Assembly (NCBI GenBank): GCA_945888475.1
Contig: CAMDAB010000018.1
Span: 1 to 40,897, forward strand
Reading direction: 5' to 3'
Length of the DNA: 40,897 nucleotides
Origin: Saprospira grandis DSM 2844
GTDB lineage: Bacteria > Bacteroidota > Bacteroidia > Chitinophagales > Saprospiraceae
Made by a program: the position numbers and the translations under genes
Part shown: piece after piece, positions 33,488 through 40,897 of the stretch
Numbering within the stretch: the stretch's first letter is position 1
Layout: the number at the start of each line of letters is the position of its first letter
The notes under the pieces: generated by a model
Seen by the model: the letters and a program-made list of their open reading frames with translations, nothing else
Databases searched by the model: none
Told to the model about the DNA's origin: nothing

Positions 33488-36043
33488 CTAAAACGGCACA
33501 TCATCTATTTTACCGTTATTATTCAGTTTGGAATTGAATGTCTGATCATTGCTGTTGTTATTATTAAAATTGCTACCAAAATCATCTTGATTAAAATTAT
33601 TAAAAGCATCATCATCCAAATTACTGAACAAGGCATATTTTCCGTCCCATTTCAGACGCACATCTTCAAGGGCACCATTACGGTGCTTGGCAATGATGAT
33701 TTCCCCAATGCCTTTGAGTGAGTTTCCGTCCTCGTCCTCCAAAATCTGGTAATATTCAGGGCGGTAAATAAAGGAAACAATGTCTGCATCCTGTTCAATG
33801 GCTCCGGATTCCCTCAAATCCGACAGCTGCGGCCTCTTGCTGCCACCACGGGTTTCCACCGCACGACTCAGCTGAGAGAGTGCTATTACAGGTACGCTTA
33901 GTTCTTTTGCCAATGCTTTGAGCGAGCGTGAAATCGCAGAAATTTCCTGTTCACGGTTACCATTTTTGCCATCGCCTCCAGCAGTCATCAGCTGAAGGTA
34001 GTCGATAATAATCATTTTGATATCATGCTGCATTTTCAGCCTTCGACACTTGGCACGAAGCTCAAAAATACTGATACCCGGAGTGTCGTCTATAAAAATT
34101 GGTACATTAGCCAATTTGTCGACGACTGCATAAAGCTGTTGCCATTCATAATCCTCGAGCCTTCCTTTACGCAATTTCTCCGCTTCTATCTGCGTTTCCA
34201 TCGAAATAATACGGTTTACCAACTGAACACTTGACATCTCTAAAGAGAAAAAGGCAACCCCCTGATTGAAATCGAGGGCAGCATTTTTGGTGATGGCTAA
34301 AGTAAATGAGGTATTGTGCGTTACGGTCATGTCTTCAAGCAAAAAGAGATGATTGCCATCTATTTCGAAACCATAATAATCGTCGATAATATCTTTTTCG
34401 ACCTTAATACCGCTTACCCTCCAATCGACAAGACTGGCCCATGTTCTAGCAGTTTTATAATTAATCTTGACAGGAATTCGATCAATATCTCCATATATTC
34501 TCAGCCTGTAAACCGTAGATTCAAAACCTGTGCTACTGATGGAAGCCCTTTTTGCAGTAAATGAAGCCCTAAAACCCAATGAGTCACAGATGTATTTTAT
34601 CTGTTCTGCCAAAAACTTGTTTTTCTGAGTAATTTCATAACCATTCGACTGAACAAGATAATGCCCGTCTGAATCGAGAAGACCAGCAAGTAATTCCAGT
34701 CTTTTAGCTGTAGAATTATATAGGTAATTATCAGGAATATGTTTATTGTCCAATACGCCTGTCTCCTGCACCTCAGCTTTCAGACTATGACCTTTGTGGC
34801 CTTGAGTACCGCCTACAACAGCCAGGGTTTGTGCTTTATTTTTATGTTTTCTAACATTAAGCATAAAACCTCTATCCTGAGCGAAAACTTCTAAATATGC
34901 AGTGATTTCCTTGTCAGTATTTGTAATTGTAGCATCTGAACTTGTACCGTCTCCCAGCCAAAGTCCCAGAAAATAGGGCGGCAGTAAGGTTTCTTTTTCA
35001 TCTAATTCTATAGACACTTTGTAACCCTTGTAGTTCGATTGAAATTTTTTTGATTTGCTTATCCAATCGCGCACTCCGATATTTAAAACAGTTCCCTTTT
35101 TATGAGAACCTTCATTTCTGCTTCTTTTCAATGAAAGAATATGACTTTCATTTACCCTGTAACTCATACCTTTATTCTGGTGAACCCAATACATTTGTTC
35201 GCGTCCACGGCAGATTGATAGCACATTACGAGGAGTTGAATCATCTCCCATCAATTGATCGCCGGGCACAATATCTTCCACATTTTTGAGGCGCCCGTCA
35301 AACATGACTACTTTGGTGCCCTTGCCAAGGCATTTTCCCATGCCCGGCCTAGCCGCTACAATAATCAAATCGCTTGGTTGCCAGCCCGATGTAACACGGT
35401 CGAGTCCGGTAAAACCTGTGGGTACACCTGTAAGTCCATCGGCTTTTTTCGATAATTCTTCGAACTGTTTTATGGACATATTCACCAGGGTGCTCATGCT
35501 CATCGTACCCCTACTAAGATTTTTTTCGGTAATACCAAAAAGATTTTGTTCGGCTTTGTCGAGCAGGTCGAATACATCGGTTGTGTCTTCGTAAGCGTCT
35601 TTGATGGTCTCGGTCGAAACTCGAATGAGTTCTCGTTGTATGTGCTTTTGCGCCACAATGCGGGCATGGTACTCGATATTGGCCGAGGATGCTACCCTAT
35701 TGGTGAGTTCCACCAGATAAAATGGCCCTCCCACCGTTTCGAGTACCGCCATTTTTTTCAATTCCTCCGTCACCGTGAGCAGGTCGACAGGATTACTCTT
35801 CTCGAAAAGCGTACAAATAGCTTTGTATACATGTTTGTGCGCCTCTACATAAAAGCTTTCGGGCTGCAGAATGTCGATAACCGTTGCAACGGCGTCCTTA
35901 TCGAGCATCATAGCGCCAAGCACGGCCTCCTCTAGCGGACGTGCCTGAGGCTGTACTTTGCCAAAACTTAGGGCAGCGGCATTCTCCTCAATTTTACGTT
36001 TGCCCTTAAAGGTTTTTTTAGATTCGTTCAATTCGTTTTCCAT
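33488..36043 (-). CDS. dnaB: Replicative DNA helicase DnaB with an intein
   Basis: 851 residues, of which 340 are an intein, leaving a 511-residue helicase. DnaB unwinds DNA at the replication fork as a hexamer. The N-terminal domain spans about 35-135 (PQARPLEEAVLGAMMLDKDA), and the RecA-like domain starts near 203 (GVPTGFTGLDRVTSGWQPSD). Walker A, ARPGMGK-TSFTLA, is split between Lys237 and Thr578 by the intein. Later motifs are IIIDYLQLM (Walker B), VPVIALSQLSRAVE and LRESGAIEQDADIV. The C-terminus is Asn-rich. The upstream promoter at 36175-36145 supports this start. Confidence 0.97.
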   Translation of the reverse strand: MENELNESKKTFKGKRKIEENAAALSFGKVQPQARPLEEAVLGAMMLDKDAVATVIDILQPESFYVEAHKHVYKAICTLFEKSNPVDLLTVTEELKKMAVLETVGGPFYLVELTNRVASSANIEYHARIVAQKHIQRELIRVSTETIKDAYEDTTDVFDLLDKAEQNLFGITEKNLSRGTMSMSTLVNMSIKQFEELSKKADGLTGVPTGFTGLDRVTSGWQPSDLIIVAARPGMGKCLGKGTKVVMFDGRLKNVEDIVPGDQLMGDDSTPRNVLSICRGREQMYWVHQNKGMSYRVNESHILSLKRSRNEGSHKKGTVLNIGVRDWISKSKKFQSNYKGYKVSIELDEKETLLPPYFLGLWLGDGTSSDATITNTDKEITAYLEVFAQDRGFMLNVRKHKNKAQTLAVVGGTQGHKGHSLKAEVQETGVLDNKHIPDNYLYNSTAKRLELLAGLLDSDGHYLVQSNGYEITQKNKFLAEQIKYICDSLGFRASFTAKRASISSTGFESTVYRLRIYGDIDRIPVKINYKTARTWASLVDWRVSGIKVEKDIIDDYYGFEIDGNHLFLLEDMTVTHNTSFTLAITKNAALDFNQGVAFFSLEMSSVQLVNRIISMETQIEAEKLRKGRLEDYEWQQLYAVVDKLANVPIFIDDTPGISIFELRAKCRRLKMQHDIKMIIIDYLQLMTAGGDGKNGNREQEISAISRSLKALAKELSVPVIALSQLSRAVETRGGSKRPQLSDLRESGAIEQDADIVSFIYRPEYYQILEDEDGNSLKGIGEIIIAKHRNGALEDVRLKWDGKYALFSNLDDDAFNNFNQDDFGSNFNNNNSNDQTFNSKLNNNGKIDDVPF
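34313..35332 (-). other. DnaB intein with LAGLIDADG homing endonuclease (340 aa)
   Basis: The segment starts with Cys238 (CLGKGTKVVMFDGRLKNVED) and ends with His576-Asn577, followed by Thr578 as the first C-extein residue. The nucleophiles Cys1, terminal HN and +1 Thr are all present. Block B is YRVNESHILSL. Two dodecapeptide motifs, FLGLWLGDGT (358-367) and LLAGLLDSDG (451-460), keep their acidic residues, so the endonuclease may be active. Block F is YYGFEIDGNHLFLLEDMT. Insertion exactly after the Walker A lysine means that helicase activity depends on splicing. The reading frame is intact throughout. Confidence 0.95.
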
Positions 36044-36144
36044 AGTTCCTGAAATGCACTGTTCATAGTAATTAGCACATCTATTATATTGTTAATAAAT
36101 TATTTATAAAAATTATTTTTTAGTCTGATTTTACAATTTCTTTA

Positions 36145-36175
36145 CAAAGGAAAGGCGAAAAATTTTAAAAATCAA
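36145..36175 (-). promoter_or_regulatory. Possible promoter of dnaB
   Basis: TTG (36175-36173), exactly 20 bases, then TTCCTTTG (36152-36145). The second element has one mismatch to TAnnTTTG. The leader before the dnaB ATG at 36043 would be about 95 bases. Confidence 0.5.
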
Positions 36176-36268
36176 TTTTGATTTTACACTTTTCGTATTA
36201 ATGACCCTCTAAAAATAGTTCAAAATAATTGTATTTTCAAGTCTATTATGAAATCTGAACAAAACTGT

Positions 36269-36300
36269 TTTGAAACATTGACATAAAATGTATAACTTTA
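36269..36300 (+). promoter_or_regulatory. Bacteroidota-type promoter of the OmpA-like gene
   Basis: TTTG (36269-36272), 20 bases, then TAACTTTA (36293-36300), one mismatch in the last base. Transcription would begin near 36307, about 20 bases before the ATG at 36326. It diverges from the dnaB promoter. Confidence 0.6.
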
Positions 36301-36325
36301 GCCTTGTTTAAAAACTCATGACATA

Positions 36326-37276
36326 ATGCGGATTTTTGGAAAAATTCTGATTTCACTTCTAATTTTTTGGCTTTGGATAAACATTGCCACTCATTATTAT
36401 GTATGTGCATTGAAAAATATTTGCTCAGAAAACGCTTCAGATAAGGATTCTATCGCACTATCCAAAATTCCCCATACCCTTACTGTTGAGACTGACGCCA
36501 TAGTTGTTTTAGAAAATTATCCTGAATTTATCTTTGCCGAAAACATTGATACCACAAAGATTTTTAAAAAGCACAACGATTTTCTTGCCCAACTTTCTGT
36601 TATGCTAAAATCTCAGCCAAATGCACGTTTGCTAATAACGGGTCGGCATAGTTCCAAGGAAAACGCTGCTTTTGGCACAAAAAGAGCTGCATTTATCATT
36701 GAAAAATTAGTCAAACAACATTCGGTTCCTGAAACATCGATATTGAATACTGTTGAAATATTTAGGGATGCTGATTCCGCAGGTCTTGGTTTCGAACTAT
36801 TGGGCTATATGCCCGGAACAGCATTACTGATTAAGCGCGAAGATTCCATTTTCGGACTGCAATGGAAAGACAGCATTATAAATGTTACATTAAACGGAAT
36901 TTTAGCTGCATATGATCCCAACCTGAATGAAATCAAGCCCAGTGTTGTCTTTAATCAGTATTGCGACAGTCTAAAATTATTTTTGAGTTCCAGACCAAAT
37001 GCAACAATTCAGATAATTGGCTATTGCGATTCATACATTCCGGATGCTGAGGCCGATAAAACCAGCTTACATTTTGCCAATATGACTGCAGATTATTTAA
37101 AAAAGGCCGGTATTAAAAATAAAATCACATCCATATCAAAAGGAAAAAAAGAACCTCTGGTAAATGATCGTCTTCCCGACGAATCTGCCGATGTGCTTTC
37201 AATCGCAAAAAACCGAAGGGTTCGAATTCTGGTCAAGGAGATGGCAGTATTAAAACCTAAAAACAAAAAGCGTTAA
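36326..37276 (+). CDS. Membrane-anchored protein with two OmpA-like domains
   Basis: 316 residues. A single hydrophobic segment (about 5-22, ILISLLIFWLWINIATHYY) should anchor or export the protein. Two OmpA-like peptidoglycan-binding folds follow. The first (about 80-150) has NARLLITGRHSS and AAFGTKRAAFIIEKLV. The second (about 205-305) has ATIQIIGYCDSYI, ANMTADYLKKAGI and the C-terminal AKNRRVRILV. The arginines of the NRRVRI motif are kept only in the second domain, so the first may be degenerate. The next gene follows after 17 bases, suggesting a functional pair at the cell envelope. Confidence 0.8.
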   Translation: MRIFGKILISLLIFWLWINIATHYYVCALKNICSENASDKDSIALSKIPHTLTVETDAIVVLENYPEFIFAENIDTTKIFKKHNDFLAQLSVMLKSQPNARLLITGRHSSKENAAFGTKRAAFIIEKLVKQHSVPETSILNTVEIFRDADSAGLGFELLGYMPGTALLIKREDSIFGLQWKDSIINVTLNGILAAYDPNLNEIKPSVVFNQYCDSLKLFLSSRPNATIQIIGYCDSYIPDAEADKTSLHFANMTADYLKKAGIKNKITSISKGKKEPLVNDRLPDESADVLSIAKNRRVRILVKEMAVLKPKNKKR

Positions 37277-37293
37277 ACTTTCAAATAAATTAT

Positions 37294-38562
37294 ATGAACT
37301 TACAACAGATTTTGAGCAACCTTTTCAGTTTCACAAATAGCTACGAGGCAATAGTTTTTTCCGCTATCTTATTCATAACCTTAATATTAGGCGTTTTATT
37401 TACCTTTTTATTATTTGCCGCACCTGCCTTGAGAAAAAAGCGTAAAATTATTAGTGAGCTTCAGTCAAATCTGGAAATATCGAATTCAAAAGTAAAACTG
37501 AACGAGGAAAAGTACACGGTTCAGGTTTCAAAAACCAAAAGACTGGAGGAGGAAACTACAAAGTTGCAGGTTCAGATAGAAGAGCTTACGTTGAGAAATA
37601 ATAAATATCAAAGCGAAATCGCTCAGTTGCAGTTCGAAAAAGAAAGTCTGCAACATAATTTCGAAAATAGCGAAAAAGAAATCTTGGAACTGAAAAATCT
37701 TTATAAAATCAGTCTACAGGAAAACAGCTCAGCTGCCGATCGTTTTGCACTTTTTATATCAGAAAAAAATGAACTGATGGCAAAGCTCGAAGATTATAAA
37801 AACCTGGTAGAACAACTCGAAAAAGAACGTCAGAATTCTGACAATTCGTCTGATGCATCAAAAAAACTGAGTGCAGAACACAAAGCCGAGTCTGAAAGAT
37901 TAGAAAATGAAAAATCTGCCCTAAGGGAAGAAAATATTAATTTGAAGCTCCAATTAAATGAAAAGGAACAGCTTTACATCGAAACGCTCAAACAGATTTC
38001 TATCTTAAAAGAGCAGCAGCAAATTGTGGAAATAACTGAGGAAGAATCGAGTAAAAATCAAATAGAACAACCACAACCAATTGCTGAGGATGAAAGTATT
38101 ATTTTAGAAAATAATTACATTGCTCCGGTTGATGAACTACACGATGAGCCTAAAAATGAGCCCTATATGTCTGAGCAGGAAGCAGCCTTATCTGAAGATG
38201 CAAATGATACCGCCCTGGAAATTGAACATAATTTATCGCAAGTGAGCAAAGCAGTTGAAAACGATGCAATTTCTCAACTGCTTGGTCAGCCAAATGAGGC
38301 ACAAGCCGACAACCTGAAGCTAATCAATGGCATAAATCAAGAAATTGAAGAGAAGTTATTTGCTTTGGGCATAAACAGTTACGAGCAGCTCAGTCGCCTC
38401 AATGATGAAATTATCAATCAGAAACTCTGTCAATGGCTGCAGCTGAAAGAAAAAACAATTGAAAATGATCAGTGGGAAGCGCAGGCAAGACAATTGCTCA
38501 TAAAACAAAAAATCAGTAATCTTACCAAGGATATTAATTTGAGTAAATTGTTTAAAAAGTAG
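37294..38562 (+). CDS. Membrane-anchored coiled-coil protein with helix-hairpin-helix C-terminus
   Basis: 422 residues. One membrane helix (about 19-43) is followed by a long coiled coil (about 50-245, Glu/Lys/Gln-rich with heptads). An acidic linker (about 246-335) follows. The C-terminal 60 residues (LKLINGINQEIEEKLFALGI, then NSYEQLSRLNDEI) resemble the helix-hairpin-helix domain that ends many Bacteroidota and mycoplasma proteins and ribosomal L21-like extensions. The position implies cytoplasmic coils if the N-terminus faces outward. It is cotranscribed with the OmpA-like gene. The role is unknown. Confidence 0.78.
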   Translation: MNLQQILSNLFSFTNSYEAIVFSAILFITLILGVLFTFLLFAAPALRKKRKIISELQSNLEISNSKVKLNEEKYTVQVSKTKRLEEETTKLQVQIEELTLRNNKYQSEIAQLQFEKESLQHNFENSEKEILELKNLYKISLQENSSAADRFALFISEKNELMAKLEDYKNLVEQLEKERQNSDNSSDASKKLSAEHKAESERLENEKSALREENINLKLQLNEKEQLYIETLKQISILKEQQQIVEITEEESSKNQIEQPQPIAEDESIILENNYIAPVDELHDEPKNEPYMSEQEAALSEDANDTALEIEHNLSQVSKAVENDAISQLLGQPNEAQADNLKLINGINQEIEEKLFALGINSYEQLSRLNDEIINQKLCQWLQLKEKTIENDQWEAQARQLLIKQKISNLTKDINLSKLFKK

Positions 38563-38627
38563 TGAAAATGTTTTTTCGTTAATCTTTAAACGCTATATTT
38601 GTTTTTTTTACTAAAAAACAAAATATT

Positions 38628-39140
38628 ATGAAAAAAATGTCTTTTTTCCATTATCTGCTTTTTTTTACAGCAGTTCTATCCTTGGGATCTTGTTCCGTTC
38701 AAAAATCTGTTACTGCAAAAAGTATGGATATCTATGGCTCAGGAGTAATTCATAAGCCCGTAATAGCTGATTTAGAAGTTAGTTCAACAAAGGTTACTGG
38801 CACATATAATGTAATCAACGGAACATTATTCGATGCTGCAAAAAACGAGGCAATCGCTCTACTAATTAAGGATAACAATGCAGATGTTATCGTTGAACCA
38901 AAATTTGAATTGGTTCAAACCATGGGCTCTTCCAAAATAACTATCACAGGTTTTCCTGCAACTTACAAAAATTTCAGACCAATAGAGAAAGCAGATATAG
39001 AATTATTAAATGTAGGCATAGTCCAAAAAGCAAAAGTCGAAGAGCCTAAAACTGTAAAAAAGAAGAATGGGATTTTGATTGGCATTGGAACTGCCCTTAC
39101 TGCTATTTTGCTTGGTCTTCTAATTTCAACAGCAATCTAA
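38628..39140 (+). CDS. Lipoprotein with C-terminal membrane helix
   Basis: 170 residues. The signal peptide ends in LSLGSC (Cys22), a lipobox. The domain has PVIADLEVSSTKVTGTYNV, AAKNEAIALLIKDNNADVIV and ITITGFPATYKNFRPI, a pattern I know from small Bacteroidota envelope lipoproteins of unknown role. The C-terminus is hydrophobic (GILIGIGTALTAILLGLLIS), which is odd for a lipoprotein. A TATATTTG -7 element (38594-38601) precedes it without a good -33. The 40115 gene looks like a shortened relative. Confidence 0.8.
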   Translation: MKKMSFFHYLLFFTAVLSLGSCSVQKSVTAKSMDIYGSGVIHKPVIADLEVSSTKVTGTYNVINGTLFDAAKNEAIALLIKDNNADVIVEPKFELVQTMGSSKITITGFPATYKNFRPIEKADIELLNVGIVQKAKVEEPKTVKKKNGILIGIGTALTAILLGLLISTAI

Positions 39141-39149
39141 AAAATTAAA

Positions 39150-39569
39150 ATGAAAAAATTTATTATTATTACATCAATACTGCTTTTAACAGTTATTTTA
39201 ACATCATCCCCTTCCCCTAGCTTTGCAGGCGTTTCAAATCCGATTGAACAAGCTTCGCTAAGTCCAGTTTCCAAAAAAGAGCAGTCTAAAGCAGCTAAAA
39301 AACAGCTAAAAGAAATTCGAAAGGCTTATAGTACTGAAATGAAGGGTATGTCCAAAGCTGAAAAGAAAGCATTCATTGAAGAAAAGCTTCAAAAAAGTAA
39401 TGTAAATATCCCAAGATTGAGATTGCTAATAATCGGGTTGGTTTTAATTTTGGTAGGTGCAATTTTTTACATAATTCCTGGACTTAATATTCTAGCTTAT
39501 ATCTTACAATCTGTTGGAGGTATTATTATCTTGGTATGGCTCATACTTTGGTTGCTAGAGTTCGTTTGA
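39150..39569 (+). CDS. Small membrane protein with signal peptide and C-terminal helices
   Basis: 139 residues. A signal peptide (about 1-26, ending PSFAG) is followed by a Lys-rich helical segment (SKKEQSKAAKKQLKEIRKAY) and two membrane helices (LLIIGLVLILVGAIFYIIPG and IIILVWLILWLLEF). It starts 9 bases after the lipoprotein gene, so the two probably share a transcript. No family is recognised. Confidence 0.72.
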   Translation: MKKFIIITSILLLTVILTSSPSPSFAGVSNPIEQASLSPVSKKEQSKAAKKQLKEIRKAYSTEMKGMSKAEKKAFIEEKLQKSNVNIPRLRLLIIGLVLILVGAIFYIIPGLNILAYILQSVGGIIILVWLILWLLEFV

Positions 39570-39724
39570 TTGTAAAAATAGTTTGTTAAGTTGAAAACTC
39601 CATCTTTTGTCAGCCAACAAGGTATATATAAAAGAAGCTACACACATGATTTAATTTGTTCATTTTTTAAATGTTACTACCTGTTTTATTTATCAGGGAT
39701 TGAACCTATAGCAAAAAGTTAAAA

Positions 39725-40033
39725 ATGAATATAATCAAATATCATAAATTATGGATTCAAACCTCATTTTTGCTTATCTCACCAATCGTTTTACTAATTT
39801 TACCTTCCGATTATTTTGACGAGGGAAATTCAATTTGTATAACAAAGTTTTTATTTAAAATGGAGTGTTATGCATGTGGTATGACAAGAGCATGTATGCA
39901 CTTGATACACTTCGAATTTGTAGATGCCTATTTTTATAACCCTTTGGCTTTTATAGTAGTTCCTTTACTGGTATTACTTTTTATCTTGAGGCTTAATAGA
40001 AACTTAAAAATCTTATTTGCTAAAAAACAGTAA
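39725..40033 (+). CDS. DUF2752 membrane protein
   Basis: 102 residues, two or three membrane helices. The CYACGMTRACMHLIHFEF segment and DAYFYNPLAF are the DUF2752 signature (CxxCGxTRA ... NPL). The two Cys may bind metal or form a disulfide; function is unknown. It has a strong terminator directly after the stop. Confidence 0.88.
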   Translation: MNIIKYHKLWIQTSFLLISPIVLLILPSDYFDEGNSICITKFLFKMECYACGMTRACMHLIHFEFVDAYFYNPLAFIVVPLLVLLFILRLNRNLKILFAKKQ

Positions 40034-40037
40034 TTAA

Positions 40038-40070
40038 AGACCGCTCAGTCAAACACTGGGCGGTCTTTTA
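40038..40070 (+). terminator. Terminator of the DUF2752 gene
   Basis: AGACCGCTCAGT (40038-40049) and ACTGGGCGGTCT (40055-40066) form a 12-bp stem (one G-T pair) with a 5-base loop, followed by T. Confidence 0.82.
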
Positions 40071-40114
40071 GCTTTTATTACAACATAACAATTATCGATA
40101 ATACAAAAGTGGTA

Positions 40115-40390
40115 ATGAATAAAAAAAAACAGTGGTCTAGCCCCCTATTAATCAGACAATCTTACAGACGGTTTATTATTTGTTTATCAAATGTTGTTGT
40201 TTTAGTAGCAATCACAAGTTTAACAAGTTGCGTATCTACAAACAGAGGTTTTCAGTCCAGCCCTGTTATTTCACGAAATGTTCAACTAGACCCTATTAAG
40301 GCAGACATCCAGGTTGATGAAACAAAAAAACTTAAAGGAGAAAGTAGTTCTGGTTATTTTTATTCATCTAAATCAAGTGCAAAATCATAA
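40115..40390 (+). CDS. Short lipoprotein, probably truncated
   Basis: 91 residues from ATG 40115 (a GTG at 40109 would add two). The lipobox LTSC lies in a hydrophobic segment preceded by an unusually long basic leader (MNKKKQWSSPLLIRQSYRRF). The mature part has KADIQVDETKKLKGESSSGY, matching the start of the domain in the lipoprotein at 38628, but it stops after SSKSSAKS. The second half of that domain is missing, and a terminator follows at once. It is either a truncated copy or a short paralogue. Confidence 0.6.
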   Translation: MNKKKQWSSPLLIRQSYRRFIICLSNVVVLVAITSLTSCVSTNRGFQSSPVISRNVQLDPIKADIQVDETKKLKGESSSGYFYSSKSSAKS

Positions 40391-40420
40391 AAAATCGCCT
40401 TTTTCGAGGCGATTTTTTTT
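40391..40420 (+). terminator. Terminator after the short lipoprotein
   Basis: AAAATCGCCT (40391-40400) and AGGCGATTTT (40407-40416) form a perfect 10-bp stem with a 6-base loop, followed by T to 40420. It begins right after the stop codon and works in both directions by sequence. Confidence 0.85.
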
Positions 40421-40490
40421 ATTGTTTTTATCTTGTTGATCAAAATATATCTTTTGAAGATAGAGACCAATTGAATTAAAATTTATTTTT

Positions 40491-40897
40491 ATGACAAGAA
40501 ATTTTTTCGAAGCAATATTACTCTTGATGATATTGTTATGTAGCCATCCTGCAAAAACAGAACTTGTATTCAAAGAAAATGTCATTTTAAATGTATGTAA
40601 AAATCACGAAATTACAATTAAGCCGATCCCCCCTCACGACTACGGCGACCGAACTAAACTCTCCGCCTTTATACTCTGTGCCATGCTGGGATTTACCGGA
40701 GCGCATCATTTTTACATGAAACGTTATTTGAGCGGAGCATTGCAGATCAGTTTTTTTCTAGCTTCAACAATTTTGAGTATTTTGGGTACTGCGCTCTTCT
40801 TTTCATGGTTATTCCTTCTGGCGCTTTGGGCCTGGGTTGCCGCCGATCTGTTATTAATTATCTTTGGCGGGCTAAGACTTAAAAAAGGGAAAAAACT
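40491..40897 (+). CDS. TM2-domain protein, partial at the window end
   Basis: 135 codons, open to the edge. A signal peptide (about 1-23) precedes a short extracytoplasmic segment. TKLSAFILCAMLGFTGAHHF and YLSGALQISFFLASTI, with a final hydrophobic WAWVAADLLLIIFGG, match the TM2 domain, two membrane helices with a GAHxFY motif. TM2 proteins are small membrane proteins of mostly unknown role. The start ATG follows a terminator by 70 bases. Confidence 0.85.
   Translation, partial: MTRNFFEAILLLMILLCSHPAKTELVFKENVILNVCKNHEITIKPIPPHDYGDRTKLSAFILCAMLGFTGAHHFYMKRYLSGALQISFFLASTILSILGTALFFSWLFLLALWAWVAADLLLIIFGGLRLKKGKK

Noticed and set aside
34025-35935. Plus-strand ORFs opposite dnaB and its intein
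   Set aside because: All lie within the intact dnaB frame on the other strand and have no recognisable domain.

Overview
The window is an AT-rich chromosomal segment of a member of the Bacteroidota. Three things point to this. A complete division and cell wall (dcw) cluster has the Bacteroidota gene order, without murF or ddl. The primary sigma factor is short (290 residues) and lacks region 1.1. Several gene starts carry the phylum's own promoter type, TTG, 20 bases, then TAnnTTTG. I see no tRNA, rRNA, CRISPR array or transposase gene.

Layout. 1-2003: the 5' end of a small unknown minus-strand gene, a possible small RNA, and two tandem paralogous lipoproteins built on an eight-residue Asn-Pro repeat. 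2077-18092: the dcw cluster on the minus strand, read from right to left as mraZ, rsmH, ftsL-like, ftsI with PASTA, murE, mraY, murD, ftsW, murG, murC, ftsQ, ftsA, ftsZ. It has a three-box MraZ operator at one end and a terminator after ftsZ. These genes make lipid II (murE, mraY, murD, murG, murC) and build the divisome (ftsL, ftsI, ftsW, ftsQ, ftsA, ftsZ). 18201-19111: an XRE-type regulator and a coiled-coil protein, followed by a structured untranslated region and a strong terminator. 19423-21193: the primary sigma factor and an endonuclease III. 21195-24200: a DUF4143 ATPase, a hairpin-rich tandem repeat and peptidase T.

24286-32284 holds mostly small plus-strand genes: a SpoU methyltransferase, a DUF2795 protein, a TPM-domain protein, a secreted unknown, small membrane proteins, a leucine-rich repeat protein, an unknown soluble protein and a DUF1294 protein. 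One minus-strand MFS transporter sits among them. Two near-identical 176-bp MITE-like elements lie in opposite orientation around 26.8-32.5 kb. 32510-36175: rpmF, yceD and dnaB on the minus strand; DnaB carries an in-frame 340-residue intein with an endonuclease domain, inserted in the Walker A motif. 36269-40897: an OmpA-like protein, a membrane-anchored coiled-coil protein with a helix-hairpin-helix end, several lipoproteins or membrane proteins, DUF2752, and the start of a TM2-domain protein.

The least explained items are the NPxxNxxI octad lipoproteins, the intergenic hairpin family with compensatory base changes (one copy supplies the end of murE), the structured RNA candidates at 321-487 and 18244-18375, and the 87-bp repeat array in front of the DUF4143 ATPase.
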